DNA from: Paraburkholderia polaris
GTDB lineage: Bacteria > Pseudomonadota > Gammaproteobacteria > Burkholderiales > Burkholderiaceae
DNA length: 48,699 nt
Assembly: GCF_012927345.1 (NCBI RefSeq)
Contig: NZ_JABBGJ010000061.1
Location: 1 to 48,699, forward strand
Reading direction: 5' to 3'
A program made the translations under genes and the position numbers. Numbering within the stretch: position 1 is the stretch's first letter; the number at the start of each line of letters is the position of its first letter. Shown here piece after piece: positions 34,890 to 43,250 of this stretch. The notes beneath the pieces are model-generated. The model made no database searches, was not told the DNA's origin, and saw only the letters and a program-made list of their open reading frames with translations.

Positions 34890-36676
34890 CACTCCACCCC
34901 GCCCAGATAAGCCTCAAGCACGGCCGGATCTTGCTGGACATCCTGCGGCAAGCCTTCCGCAATCCGCGTGCCGAACTCCATCACCACCAGCCGATCGGTG
35001 AGATTCATCACGAAATCCATATCGTGCTCCACCAGCAGTACGCTCATGCCTTCGGCTTTGAGGCGGCGCAGCAAGTCCGCCAATTGCAGTTTTTCCTGAT
35101 ACCGCAGACCGGCGGCAGGTTCGTCCAGCAGCAGCAGGGTCGGGTCACAGCAGAGTGCACGAGCAATTTCGAGAATCCGCTGCTGCCCCAACGCCAAGCT
35201 ACCCGCCTCGTCGTACATATGTTGCTCGAGCCCGACGCGGCGAATCTGGCGAGCGGCTTCAGCCATCAAGCGCGCCTCTTCAACGCCGTTCAGCCGCGCA
35301 ACGCTGCGCCACACACCGGCGTGGCCACGCAGATGTGCGCCGATCGCAACGTTCTCCAGCACCGTCATCCCGGGCAGCAGCTTGACGTGCTGGAAGGTGC
35401 GGCCAATGCCGCGCTTGACGATTTCACGTGAACTCAGCGAATCGATGCGCTCGCCGCGGAACGTGATTTCGCCGCTCGTCGCTTGCAACACGCCCGTGAC
35501 CAGATTGAAGGTGGTCGATTTGCCGGCGCCATTCGGGCCGATCAAGCCGATGATCTGCCCTGCTTTCACCTCGAAGCTGACATCGTTCACCGCCACCAGC
35601 CCGCCGAACTGCTTGCGCGCCTTATTCACCGTCAACAGGCTTTCGCCCGCAGTGGGCTTGCTGCGTTGCGGCAACGGTTCGGCATGATCCGACACATGAG
35701 CGCGCGGCCCCTTCGGGAAAAACCGCGCGACAAACGGCCAGACGCCTTGGCGAGCGTATTGCAGCAACAGCACCATCAGGATGCCGAACACGATCACTTC
35801 GAAGTTGCCGTTCTCGCCAAGCAGCTTCGGCAGCAACGTTTGCAGATAGTCCTGCAACACGGTCAGGATCGCCGCACCGAGCACCGCGCCCCAGACATGG
35901 GACACGCCACCCACCACCGCCATGAACAGAAACTCGATGCCGTGGTTCAGACCGAACGGCGTCGGATTCACCGCACGCTGAAGGTGTGCGTACAGGAAGC
36001 CCGAGATCGACGCCAACACCGCCGCGTAGACGAAGATCACCACACGCATCCACGCCGTGTTGACGCCCATCGCTTCGGCCATCATGCCGCCGCCGCGCAA
36101 TGCGCGGATCGCCCGGCCGGGCCGGCTATTAAGCAGATTTTGAACAGAAATCACCGCGCCCAGCACCACTACCCAGATCAGGTAATAGATATGGCGGCCG
36201 GACTCCAGGTTGATGCCAAAAACATTCAGCACCGGAATTCCGTTGATGCCGTCGTACTTGCCGAGCATCTCCAGGTTGCCGAACAGATAGAACAACGCGA
36301 GCCCCCACGCGATCGTGCCGAGCGGCAGAAAGTGACCCGATAGCCGCATCGTCACGAGCCCCAGCATCAGCGCGATCAATGCCGTCACCACCACGCCTGC
36401 GATCAGCGCGAGCCACGGCGACACGCCGTACGTCGTCGTCAGATACGCGGTTGCATAGGCACCGATGCCGACGAACGCCGCCTGCCCGAAGCTCGTCATC
36501 CCACCGATACCCGTCAGCAGCACGAGACCGATCGCGACGATCGAATACAGGCCGATGTAGTTGAGCAGCGTCACCCAGTACTCGGGCACATGAATCGGGT
36601 GCGGCAACACCGGCAACGCGAACAGCACCACGAGGAACAACCAGAAGAACTTGTTTTGCATGATCCGTTTCATCAT
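34889..36676 (-). CDS. Fused permease and ATP-binding protein of a branched-chain amino acid-type ABC transporter (LivM-LivG)
   Basis: A 595-residue fusion of two usually separate subunits. Residues 1 to about 320 are a LivM-type permease: hydrophobic helices, IGLVLLTGIGGMTSFGQAAF and the GVNTAWMRVVIFVYAAVLA loop that contacts the ATPase. After a short polar linker (around 325-345), residues 350-590 are a LivG-type ATPase: GLIGPNGAGKSTTFNLVTG near residue 382, LALGQQRILEIARALC near 495 and TLLLLDEPAAGLR near 517, followed by VEHDMDFVMNLTDRLVV. One base separates it from the livH-type gene, whose Glu-codon tail supplies the ribosome site. The fusion is seamless, with no stop or frameshift. Confidence 0.93.
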   Translation of the reverse strand: MMKRIMQNKFFWLFLVVLFALPVLPHPIHVPEYWVTLLNYIGLYSIVAIGLVLLTGIGGMTSFGQAAFVGIGAYATAYLTTTYGVSPWLALIAGVVVTALIALMLGLVTMRLSGHFLPLGTIAWGLALFYLFGNLEMLGKYDGINGIPVLNVFGINLESGRHIYYLIWVVVLGAVISVQNLLNSRPGRAIRALRGGGMMAEAMGVNTAWMRVVIFVYAAVLASISGFLYAHLQRAVNPTPFGLNHGIEFLFMAVVGGVSHVWGAVLGAAILTVLQDYLQTLLPKLLGENGNFEVIVFGILMVLLLQYARQGVWPFVARFFPKGPRAHVSDHAEPLPQRSKPTAGESLLTVNKARKQFGGLVAVNDVSFEVKAGQIIGLIGPNGAGKSTTFNLVTGVLQATSGEITFRGERIDSLSSREIVKRGIGRTFQHVKLLPGMTVLENVAIGAHLRGHAGVWRSVARLNGVEEARLMAEAARQIRRVGLEQHMYDEAGSLALGQQRILEIARALCCDPTLLLLDEPAAGLRYQEKLQLADLLRRLKAEGMSVLLVEHDMDFVMNLTDRLVVMEFGTRIAEGLPQDVQQDPAVLEAYLGGVE

Positions 36677-36677
36677 G

Positions 36678-37733
36678 TCACTCCTCTTCCTCTTCCGAGT
36701 GCGGGCTGGCCAGACTCCGCCACAGCAGCACCGGGATGATCAGCGTGAACACGATCACTTCCTTATAAGCGCTCGCCCAGAACGACGAATACGACTCCAG
36801 CAGACCGACAAGGATCGAACCCGCGGCGGCCAGCGGGTAACTGACCAGACCGCCGATAATCGCCCCCACGAAGCCCTTCAAACCGATCAGGAAGCCCGAG
36901 TCGTAGTAGATGGTGGTCAAGGGTGCGACAAGGATGCCGCACAGCGCACCGAGGCCCGCAGCGAGCGTGAACGCGAGGCGCCCTGCTTGCGTCGTGCCGA
37001 TGCCGACGAGCCGCGCGCCAAGCCGGTTCACCGAGGTCGCGCGCAACGCCTTGCCGGAGATCGAGCGATCGAAGTACAGATACAGCGCGCCGATCAGCAC
37101 CACCGCCGTGCCGACCACCCACAGGCTTTGCCCGGAAATCGACAGCGTGCCGAGGTTGAAGGTCGCATCGGAGAACGCCGTGGTGCGCGAGCCTTCCGCA
37201 CCGAACATCACGAGCCCGAGGCCGACCATCGCAAAGTGCACCGCCACCGCCACGATCAATAGCAGCAGCGTGGTCGCCTCCGCGATCGGCTCATAGGCGA
37301 GCCTGTAGACGAACGGCCCCATCGGAATCACGATCAGCAGCGTCAGCGCAATCTGCGCGATCATCGGTAGCTGATGTAGGAAAACGCCTTGTGTGAGCGC
37401 GTAAACCGCAATCGGAAACAGCAGGTATTTACCGACCAGCATCACTAGCGCGCGAGCCGCATGCCGGCGTCTTTCGGGATGCCGCACCAGCCCCGCTATC
37501 TCGACGACAAAGCATGCCGCGCCCATCGCCATCAGCAACCAGCACGTCGCCGGAAATTTCTGCGTCTGCAGTGCGGCGAGCGTCAGCGCGCCGTACGAAA
37601 CAAACTCCCCCTGCGGGATAAAGATCACCCGCGTCACGGAGAACACCAGCACCAGCGCAAGCGCGAGCAGCGCGTAAATCGCGCCGGTGGTGATACCGTC
37701 CTGCGCGAGGATCGCCGCAATTGATAGATCCAT
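36678..37733 (-). CDS. livH: Branched-chain amino acid-type ABC transporter permease (LivH family)
   Basis: A 351-residue inner-membrane permease. It starts MDLSIAAILAQDGITTGAIY behind GAGGAAGT; the frame extends 27 codons further upstream, but without family similarity. The N-terminal YALLALALVLVFSVTRVIFI and PQGEF motif and the C-terminal GLKGFVGAIIGGLVSYPLAA are LivH hallmarks. It is about 50 residues longer than enterobacterial LivH, owing to an inserted hydrophilic and hydrophobic segment after residue 60. The C-terminal run of five Glu overlaps the ribosome site of the next gene. Confidence 0.94.
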   Translation of the reverse strand: MDLSIAAILAQDGITTGAIYALLALALVLVFSVTRVIFIPQGEFVSYGALTLAALQTQKFPATCWLLMAMGAACFVVEIAGLVRHPERRRHAARALVMLVGKYLLFPIAVYALTQGVFLHQLPMIAQIALTLLIVIPMGPFVYRLAYEPIAEATTLLLLIVAVAVHFAMVGLGLVMFGAEGSRTTAFSDATFNLGTLSISGQSLWVVGTAVVLIGALYLYFDRSISGKALRATSVNRLGARLVGIGTTQAGRLAFTLAAGLGALCGILVAPLTTIYYDSGFLIGLKGFVGAIIGGLVSYPLAAAGSILVGLLESYSSFWASAYKEVIVFTLIIPVLLWRSLASPHSEEEEE

Positions 37734-37826
37734 ACTTCCTCGTCCTGAAGCGTCGAAATCGAAACCGGGAAACAGTCGTGGCGGCAGAACCCCCGGCCGG
37801 CCAGCAACCTGCAATGCCTGAAAAGG

Positions 37827-37859
37827 CGACCGCCGCGCCGGAGTACGGCGCGGCGGTCG
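37827..37859 (-). terminator. Strong intercistronic hairpin between the binding protein and livH
   Basis: A perfect 13-bp GC-rich stem CGACCGCCGCGCC / GGCGCGGCGGTCG with a seven-base loop, followed on the minus strand by CCTTTT. It may end most binding-protein transcripts or protect their 3' ends, so that the binding protein is made in excess over the membrane subunits. Confidence 0.6.
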
Positions 37860-37938
37860 TTGCCATTGTCATCGAACAGAATGGCAATGCGGCGTCATCT
37901 GCCGCAAGTTGCGCGAGAGGCGCGTACCGCTTTTGGTG

Positions 37939-39099
37939 TTAGTCGTTCTGCAGCTTCCACTTGCCATCGACGATCTCCACGATCACGCGTGCACGCTTGT
38001 CGAGGCCGTTGTGGTCGGTCGTCGTGGTGTTCATGATGCCGTGCGAGACCGGCAGTTCCTTGATGTTCTCAAGTGCGCCGCGCAGTGCCACACGGAACGC
38101 TTCGGTGCCAGGCTGGGCAGTCTTCAGCGCGACCGGAATGGCTGCTTGCAGCATCTGGCCGGCATCCCATGCGTGACCGCCGAAGGTCGCCACCGAACCC
38201 GCGCCATACGCTTTCTCATACGCTGCCTTGTACGCCTCCGACGACTTCTTCACCGGATTCGATTCCGGCAGCTGATCCGCCACGAGGATCGGGCCTGCCG
38301 GCAGGAATTCGCCTTCGCAATCCTTGCCGCACACGCGCAGGAAGTCGTTGTTGGCGACGCCATGCGTCTGATAGACCTTGCCCTTGTAGCCACGCTCCTT
38401 AAGCGTCTTGGCCGGCAGCGCCGACGGCGTACCCGCGCCCGCGATCAGCACCGCATCCGGGTTCGCGCCCATCGTCTTCAGCACCTGGCCGGTGACCGAT
38501 GCGTCCGTGCGGTTAAAGCGTTCGTTGGAGACGATCTTCAGATGATGTGCCGCGGCCGCAGCGGTGAAGACGTTGTTCCAACCGTCGCCATACGCATCCG
38601 CGAAGCCGATGAAGCCGACCGTCTTCACACCGTGACGCTCCATGTAGTCGGCAATTGCGTCAGCCATCAGGCTGTCGTTTTGCGGCGGTTTGAAGGCCCA
38701 TGCGCGCTTCGCGTCCATCGGCGAAATGATCGCAGCCGATGCCGCCAGCGAGATCACCGGCGTCTTGCCTTCGGCTGCGGCGTCGAGCATCGCCAGCGAA
38801 TTCGGCGTGACGGTCGAACCGATGATGGCGTCGACGTGGTCTTCGTCGATCAGCTTGCGCGTGTTCTGCACGGCCTTGCCGGTGTCCGATGCATCGTCGA
38901 GGATGATGTATTGCACCGTCTTGCCGCCAATCTCTTTCGGCAGCAGCGCGATCGTGTTCTTCTCAGGAATCCCGAGCGATGCGGCCGGCCCCGTCGTGGA
39001 CAGCGTGACGCCGATTTTCACCTGCGCAAAGGCAGCGCCCGCGCCGCACATCAACGCCATCGCGATACCGGTGCGTACCCATTGCTTTGTCTTTTTCAT
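37939..39099 (-). CDS. Branched-chain amino acid-type periplasmic binding protein A
   Basis: A 386-residue exported protein: signal peptide MKKTKQWVRTGIAMALMCGA ending near AFAQ, mature start VKIGVTLSTTGPAASLGIPE. ATG 39099 has GGAG upstream; a TTG four codons earlier is the only alternative. Characteristic segments: LPKEIGGKTVQYIILDDASD, GSTVTPNSLAMLDAAAEGKT, VTGQVLKTMGANPDAVLIAG and FLRVCGKDCEGEFLPAGPIL (two Cys that may pair). It is a close paralogue of the neighbouring protein B at 39517-40683, segment for segment. The adjacent permease and ATPase genes make transport its likely role; the ligand is not determined by the sequence. Confidence 0.93.
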   Translation of the reverse strand: MKKTKQWVRTGIAMALMCGAGAAFAQVKIGVTLSTTGPAASLGIPEKNTIALLPKEIGGKTVQYIILDDASDTGKAVQNTRKLIDEDHVDAIIGSTVTPNSLAMLDAAAEGKTPVISLAASAAIISPMDAKRAWAFKPPQNDSLMADAIADYMERHGVKTVGFIGFADAYGDGWNNVFTAAAAAHHLKIVSNERFNRTDASVTGQVLKTMGANPDAVLIAGAGTPSALPAKTLKERGYKGKVYQTHGVANNDFLRVCGKDCEGEFLPAGPILVADQLPESNPVKKSSEAYKAAYEKAYGAGSVATFGGHAWDAGQMLQAAIPVALKTAQPGTEAFRVALRGALENIKELPVSHGIMNTTTTDHNGLDKRARVIVEIVDGKWKLQND

Positions 39100-39280
39100 G
39101 CAAGTCTCCAAACGCTTTGAAGCGCGTATCTATAATCCGGCGCACGGGCCGGGTGTCTGAATCTAGTTATAGGGTTCAGGCATGCCAAGCATGGTTTTCC
39201 CTGCTCAGCGCCAATGCCTTCGCCGTTCTGGTGCCACTCCCCTGCTGCGAACCCTTGCTGCGATTTCTTATGCGCGAAAC

Positions 39281-39294
39281 ACTAACATGTTAGT
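39281..39294. promoter_or_regulatory. 14-base palindrome, possible operator
   Basis: ACTAACATGTTAGT is a perfect inverted repeat without spacer, about 180 bases upstream of the binding protein A start. The binding factor is unknown. Confidence 0.3.
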
Positions 39295-39456
39295 AGTATT
39301 GCGCTCTGCATCATCCACGGTCAATAGACTGCCGCCCGAATGCGGGTTTGTCCTGAAATGGGCTGCTTTAGCCGCGCTTCGCGCGCGCTTTCATCACCGA
39401 TCCTTCGCTTGTCCAACGCACTTCACGCACCGCCATTCATCAAAACGCAGGCAATA

Positions 39457-39487
39457 AAAAAGACGCGTCAACTGCACGCGTCTTTTT
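39457..39487 (-). terminator. Terminator of binding protein B gene
   Basis: A 12-bp stem AAAAAGACGCGT / ACGCGTCTTTTT with a seven-base loop. A and T runs flank it on both sides, so it can act in both directions. It lies 29 bases after the stop codon. Confidence 0.88.
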
Positions 39488-39516
39488 GATGGGGTTCCGT
39501 ATCGCTTCGCCTTCGC

Positions 39517-40683
39517 TCAGTCGCCGGACAGCTTCCACTTGCCGCCGACGATCTCCACCATCACACGCGCCCGCTGGTCGAGACCAGAATGGTCGTTCGC
39601 GCTCATGTTGAAGATGCCGTGGGAAGCAGGCATGTCTTTAGTGCTTTCGAGTGCTGCACGCAGCGCTTCGCGGAACGCAGGCGTGCCCGGCTGACCTTTC
39701 TTCAGCGCCAACGGAATCGCGCGTTGCAGCAGCAAGCCTGCATCCCATGCGTGACCGCCGAATGTCGACACCGAGCCGGCGCCGTATGCGGCTTCATACG
39801 CATGCTTGTATGCGAGCGAGGTCTTCTTCACCGGGTTCGAATCGGGCAGTTGGTCAGCAACCAGCAGCGGACCGGCCGGCAGATAGGTGCCTTCGCAATC
39901 CTTGCCGCACACGCGCAGGAAGTCATTATTGGCGACGCCGTGCGTCTGATAGTACTTGCCCTTGTAGCCGCGTTCCTTGAGGGTTTTTTGCGGCAGCGCC
40001 GCCGGCGTGCCCGCACCGGCGATCAGTACCGCATCCGGATTCTGCGACATGATCTTCAGCACCTGGCCGGTCACCGAAGCATCGTTGCGCGCGAAGCGTT
40101 CGTTCGCGACGATCTTGATCTTCGCGAGATCGGCCGCCTTGCCGAACTCCTTGAACCAGCTCTCGCCGTACGCATCTGCAAAGCCGATGAACCCGACCGT
40201 CTTCACACCGTGATTCGCCATGTGCTGCGCGATCGCGGTGGCCATCAGAATGTCGTTTTGCGGTGTCTTGAAGACCCATGCGCGCTTCGCATCCATCGGT
40301 TCGACGATGCTCGCCGCGGCGGCCATAGAGATCATCGGCGTGGTGCTTTCGGCGGCGACGTCGATCATGGCCAGCGAGTTCGGCACGACGGTCGAGCCGA
40401 TCAACGCATCCACGTGATCTTCGCTAGTGAGCTTGCGTGCGTTCTTGACGGCCTGAGTCGAATCAGTGGCGTCGTCCAATACGATGTAGTCGATTTTCTG
40501 CCCTGCCACTTCTTTAGGCAGCAGCGCAATCGTGTTCTTTTCCGGAATACCGAGCGATGCAGCCGGCCCCGTTGCCGATACCGTCACGCCGATTTTCACG
40601 TCCGCGAATGCATGACCGCTCCATGCTGCGGATACTCCGGTGGCGACCAATGCCGCGCTCATCCAACGCAATGCCGACTTCAT
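39517..40683 (-). CDS. Branched-chain amino acid-type periplasmic binding protein B (paralogue of A)
   Basis: A 388-residue exported protein starting MKSALRWMSAALVATGVSAA with a signal peptide ending at HAFA, then VKIGVTVSATGPAASLGIPE. Most of the mature protein aligns without gaps to protein A: LPKEVAGQKIDYIVLDDATD, GSTVVPNSLAMIDVAAESTT, FLRVCGKDCEGTYLPAGPLL and HAWDAGLLLQRAIPLALKKG. This points to a tandem duplication with separate promoters and terminators, allowing two ligand specificities or expression conditions to feed one transporter. GAGGAGCGGG precedes the ATG. Confidence 0.93.
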   Translation of the reverse strand: MKSALRWMSAALVATGVSAAWSGHAFADVKIGVTVSATGPAASLGIPEKNTIALLPKEVAGQKIDYIVLDDATDSTQAVKNARKLTSEDHVDALIGSTVVPNSLAMIDVAAESTTPMISMAAAASIVEPMDAKRAWVFKTPQNDILMATAIAQHMANHGVKTVGFIGFADAYGESWFKEFGKAADLAKIKIVANERFARNDASVTGQVLKIMSQNPDAVLIAGAGTPAALPQKTLKERGYKGKYYQTHGVANNDFLRVCGKDCEGTYLPAGPLLVADQLPDSNPVKKTSLAYKHAYEAAYGAGSVSTFGGHAWDAGLLLQRAIPLALKKGQPGTPAFREALRAALESTKDMPASHGIFNMSANDHSGLDQRARVMVEIVGGKWKLSGD

Positions 40684-40738
40684 CCCGCTCCTCGATCTAC
40701 CCCGTTATTCATTTGAATCTAAATCCGTAGATTTAAAT

Positions 40739-40795
40739 CACCGACCCAGCGGTCGGTGAATGGCGAGTTTAGCGGACGAAAGCCCCGCGCTGCAA
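40739..40795 (-). promoter_or_regulatory. Candidate promoter and leader hairpin of binding protein B
   Basis: On the minus strand, TTGCAG (40790-40795), 18 bases, TAAACT (40766-40771). Transcription would begin near 40759, right at a perfect 8-bp hairpin CACCGACC CAGC GGTCGGTG (40739-40758). The hairpin could be a repressor site or a stabilising 5' stem. Confidence 0.4.
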
Positions 40796-40860
40796 GCATT
40801 TTGCAGGGTAGCGACGGATGAAATTGGGCGTAGCTCGGTGAATAAAAAAGGGTCACCGAA

Positions 40861-40959
40861 TTAGCGAGGATTTGAATGGCGCTTTATGAAAAGTACAAAT
40901 AAAAAGCGCTGTTGGATATCAATCCAACAGCGCTTTCGTCTGGGCACTGAGTGCCTCAT
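40861..40959 (-). other. Short frame or small RNA upstream of the terminator 40903-40936
   Basis: GAGGAGACA stands directly before an ATG at 40957-40959. The frame gives MRHSVPRRKRCWIDIQQRFL and ends at 40861-40863 after 32 codons. It runs through the terminator stem, so a full peptide would be made only from read-through RNA. A palindrome GGCACT G AGTGCC (40943-40955) overlaps the first codons. It may be a leader element or a small RNA rather than a gene. Confidence 0.3.
40897..40936 (-). terminator. Strong intrinsic terminator between the liv clusters
   Basis: A 15-bp perfect stem AAAGCGCTGTTGGAT / ATCCAACAGCGCTTT (40903-40917, 40922-40936) with a four-base loop, followed on the minus strand by TTATTTG. 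It probably ends transcripts from the second liv cluster (last gene 41203-42177) or a short RNA starting near 40960. Confidence 0.85.
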
Positions 40960-41202
40960 TGTCTCCTCGTTCTCCACCTGCAAAATTCGTGGTGCATCAG
41001 AACTGCATGAAGATTAAACGACCACCTGGCTGACTACAACTAGCAATTACCCTAGTGGTGCACTGCGGCACAAATTTGGGGCACGTTCTGTGCGGCTTTA
41101 GTGGCGGGGGTCAACCCTATACGCAATGCAAGATCCGGCTTAGCCGACTAAATACCGCCGAATTATATCGGACGCCAAATCAATTTAAAATTCGGTGCCG
41201 TT

Positions 41203-42177
41203 TCAGGTTCGCAATGGCCGCACTCGCGCGACGATCTCACCGACAATGCCGCGCCTGAACGCCAGCACACAGGCAATGAAAATCACGCCCGTTACGATGG
41301 TCACGGATTCGCCCAGTGACCGGAACCAATCAACCCCGGTAGTCGACGCCAGCGCCGTGCCGATATCGCCGAGCCGGTCTTCGAGCGCAACGATCAGCGC
41401 CGCGCCGAGCAGCGGGCCGAACAGCGTGCCCATGCCACCGACGAGCGTCATCAGGATAACCAGGCCCGACATGGTCCAGTACGCATCGCTCAGCGTTTCG
41501 AAACCCTGCACCAGCACCTTGAGCGAGCCCGCCAGACCGGCGAGCCCTGCGGACAGAATGAAAGCCAGCAGCTTGAAGCGATCGGTGTCGTAACCGAGTG
41601 ACACGGCGCGCGGCTCGTTCTCCTTGATCGCCACCAGCACCTGCCCGAACGGTGAATGCACGATCCGTACGATCAGCAGAAATGCCAGCACCATCACGGC
41701 CAGCACGACAAAGTACAGCGTCACGTCCGACGACAGATCCAGCAAGCCGAACAGTTTGCCGCGCGGCACGCCTTGCAGGCCGTCCTCGCCGTGCGTGAAC
41801 GGCGCTTGCAGGAACACGAAGTAGACCATTTGCGCAAGCGCCAGCGTCACCATCGCAAAGTAAATGCCCTGCCGGCGGATTGCAAACAGGCCGACCACCA
41901 AGCCGAGCATCGTCGCCGCAGCGGTGCCGGCCAGCACGCCGAGCTCCGGGGAGAAGCCGAGGGTCTGCATCGCATAGCCGGTGACATAACCGGCCGACGC
42001 AAGAAACATCGCGTGACCGAACGAGAGCAAGCCCGTGTAGCCGATCAGCAGATTGAAGGCCGCTGCGAACAACGCGAAGCACAGCACCTTCATGACGAAC
42101 AGCGGATAGATGCCGAGCACGGGCACCGCGAGAAGCGCGATCAGCAGCAGACCGTAGAGCACTTTTCTCTGCATCAT
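41203..42177 (-). CDS. livM: Branched-chain amino acid-type ABC transporter permease (LivM family)
   Basis: A 324-residue permease. It begins MMQRKVLYGLLLIALLAVPV; the ATG overlaps the stop of the upstream livH-type gene (ATGA), which fixes the start despite an open frame further upstream. Motifs are AAFNLLIGYTGLLSFGHAMF, IRRQGIYFAMVTLALAQMVY, AIKENEPRAVSLGYDTDRFK (the loop that contacts the ATPase) and the GGMGTLFGPLLGAALIVALE helix. About eight to ten membrane helices are visible. It is the last gene of the second cluster. Confidence 0.94.
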   Translation of the reverse strand: MMQRKVLYGLLLIALLAVPVLGIYPLFVMKVLCFALFAAAFNLLIGYTGLLSFGHAMFLASAGYVTGYAMQTLGFSPELGVLAGTAAATMLGLVVGLFAIRRQGIYFAMVTLALAQMVYFVFLQAPFTHGEDGLQGVPRGKLFGLLDLSSDVTLYFVVLAVMVLAFLLIVRIVHSPFGQVLVAIKENEPRAVSLGYDTDRFKLLAFILSAGLAGLAGSLKVLVQGFETLSDAYWTMSGLVILMTLVGGMGTLFGPLLGAALIVALEDRLGDIGTALASTTGVDWFRSLGESVTIVTGVIFIACVLAFRRGIVGEIVARVRPLRT

Positions 42178-43058
42178 TTTTCCTTGCCGAAGAGACCCGC
42201 CGGGCGCACCAGCAATACAAGCGCCATGATCACGAAGACGACGGTCGCCGACGCTTCCGGGTAAAACACACGCGTCAGCCCTTCGATCACGCCAAGCAGC
42301 AGGCCGGTCAGAATCGAGCCCATGATCGAACCCATGCCGCCGATCACGACCACCGCGAACACGGTGATGATCATCGGCTGGCCCATCAACGGCGAGACCT
42401 GGATCACCGGTGCGGCAAGCACGCCGGCAAACGCCGCCAGCGCGACGCCGAAGCCATACGTGAGCGTAATCATCAACGGCACGTTGACACCGAACGCCTC
42501 GACCAGCTTCGGGTTTTCGGTGCCAGCGCGCAGATAGGCGCCAAGGCGCGTCTTCTCGATCACGAACCACGTCGCGAAGCAGACCACGAGCGACGCCACC
42601 ACCACCCACGCACGATAGTTCGGCAGGAACATGAAGCCGAGATCAGTCGCGCCGGAGAGCGCCGACGGCACGTCGTACGGCTGGCCGGACGAACCGTAGA
42701 TCGAACGGAACACGCCTTCGACAACCAGCGTGAGGCCGAAGGTGAGCAGCAGCCCATACAGGTGATCGAGCTTGTACAGCCAGCGCAGCATCGAGCGTTC
42801 GATCACGATGCCGAACACGCCGACGATCAGCGGCGCGAGCACCAGCATCACCCAGTACGGCAGGCCGAAATACGACAGGCCCATCCACGCGAGCATTGCG
42901 CCGAGCATGAACAACGCGCCGTGCGCGAAATTGATCACGTTGAGCAAGCCGAAGATCACGGCAAGACCCAGGCTCAGAATCGCGTAGAACGAGCCGTTCA
43001 CGAGCCCCAGCAGCAGCTGGCTCAGCATCGCCGGTAGCGGAACGCCAAAGATTTCCAT
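42174..43058 (-). CDS. livH: Branched-chain amino acid-type ABC transporter permease (LivH family)
   Basis: A 294-residue permease of normal LivH length. The N-terminal LVNGSFYAILSLGLAVIFGL and NVINFAHGALFMLGA are the family start; RAGTENPKLVEAFGVNVPLM is the cytoplasmic coupling loop; VVIGGMGSIMGSILTGLLLG and VLLVRPAGLFGKEK close it. It is coupled to livM by overlap and separated from the binding-protein gene by 192 bases holding a stable hairpin. Confidence 0.95.
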   Translation of the reverse strand: MEIFGVPLPAMLSQLLLGLVNGSFYAILSLGLAVIFGLLNVINFAHGALFMLGAMLAWMGLSYFGLPYWVMLVLAPLIVGVFGIVIERSMLRWLYKLDHLYGLLLTFGLTLVVEGVFRSIYGSSGQPYDVPSALSGATDLGFMFLPNYRAWVVVASLVVCFATWFVIEKTRLGAYLRAGTENPKLVEAFGVNVPLMITLTYGFGVALAAFAGVLAAPVIQVSPLMGQPMIITVFAVVVIGGMGSIMGSILTGLLLGVIEGLTRVFYPEASATVVFVIMALVLLVRPAGLFGKEK

Positions 43059-43119
43059 TGAAGCCTTAATCCCTTAAGCCAACGCCAAGGTGAGATCGGT
43101 TACGCACGACCCGGCCGTC

Positions 43120-43147
43120 GTGCGATCGGTGCATTCGCCGATCGCAC
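43120..43147 (-). terminator. Intercistronic hairpin between the binding protein and livH
   Basis: A perfect 10-bp stem GTGCGATCGG / CCGATCGCAC with an eight-base loop and no T-tract. As in the first cluster (37827-37859), it sits between the binding-protein gene and livH. It is more likely an mRNA stabiliser or partial block than a full terminator. Confidence 0.45.
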
Positions 43148-43250
43148 GCGGCATGTGCAACGGTCTGCAATCGCTCTGTGTACCATCACGGCGCCACGCA
43201 TCTCCCGTCAGGCGGAGCGCACAGACGGCCGTCTGGTTATCAATCCGCGC

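Larger units (their letters stand above)
39100..39516. other. Intergenic region between the two paralogous binding-protein genes
   Basis: No gene is supported here. The region holds a bidirectional terminator at 39457-39487 and a perfect 14-base palindrome ACTAACATGTTAGT at 39281-39294, which could be an operator. A promoter for binding protein A is expected near 39130-39170, but only a weak TATAGA-like element is visible. Confidence 0.5.
40684..41202. other. Regulatory region between the two liv clusters
   Basis: In minus-strand order, this region contains a short frame behind a strong ribosome site (40861-40959), a strong terminator (40903-40936), a possible sigma70 promoter (40766-40795) and a leader hairpin (40739-40758). 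An inverted repeat TAAATC CGTA GATTTA (40720-40735) follows. From 40960 to 41202 nothing else could be assigned. Confidence 0.5.

Noticed and set aside
35419..35434. A TTTCACGTGAA core resembling parS within the LivM-LivG gene
   Set aside because: Only the inner ten or eleven bases match; the outer arms of the 16-bp parS consensus are missing, so strong ParB binding is unlikely.
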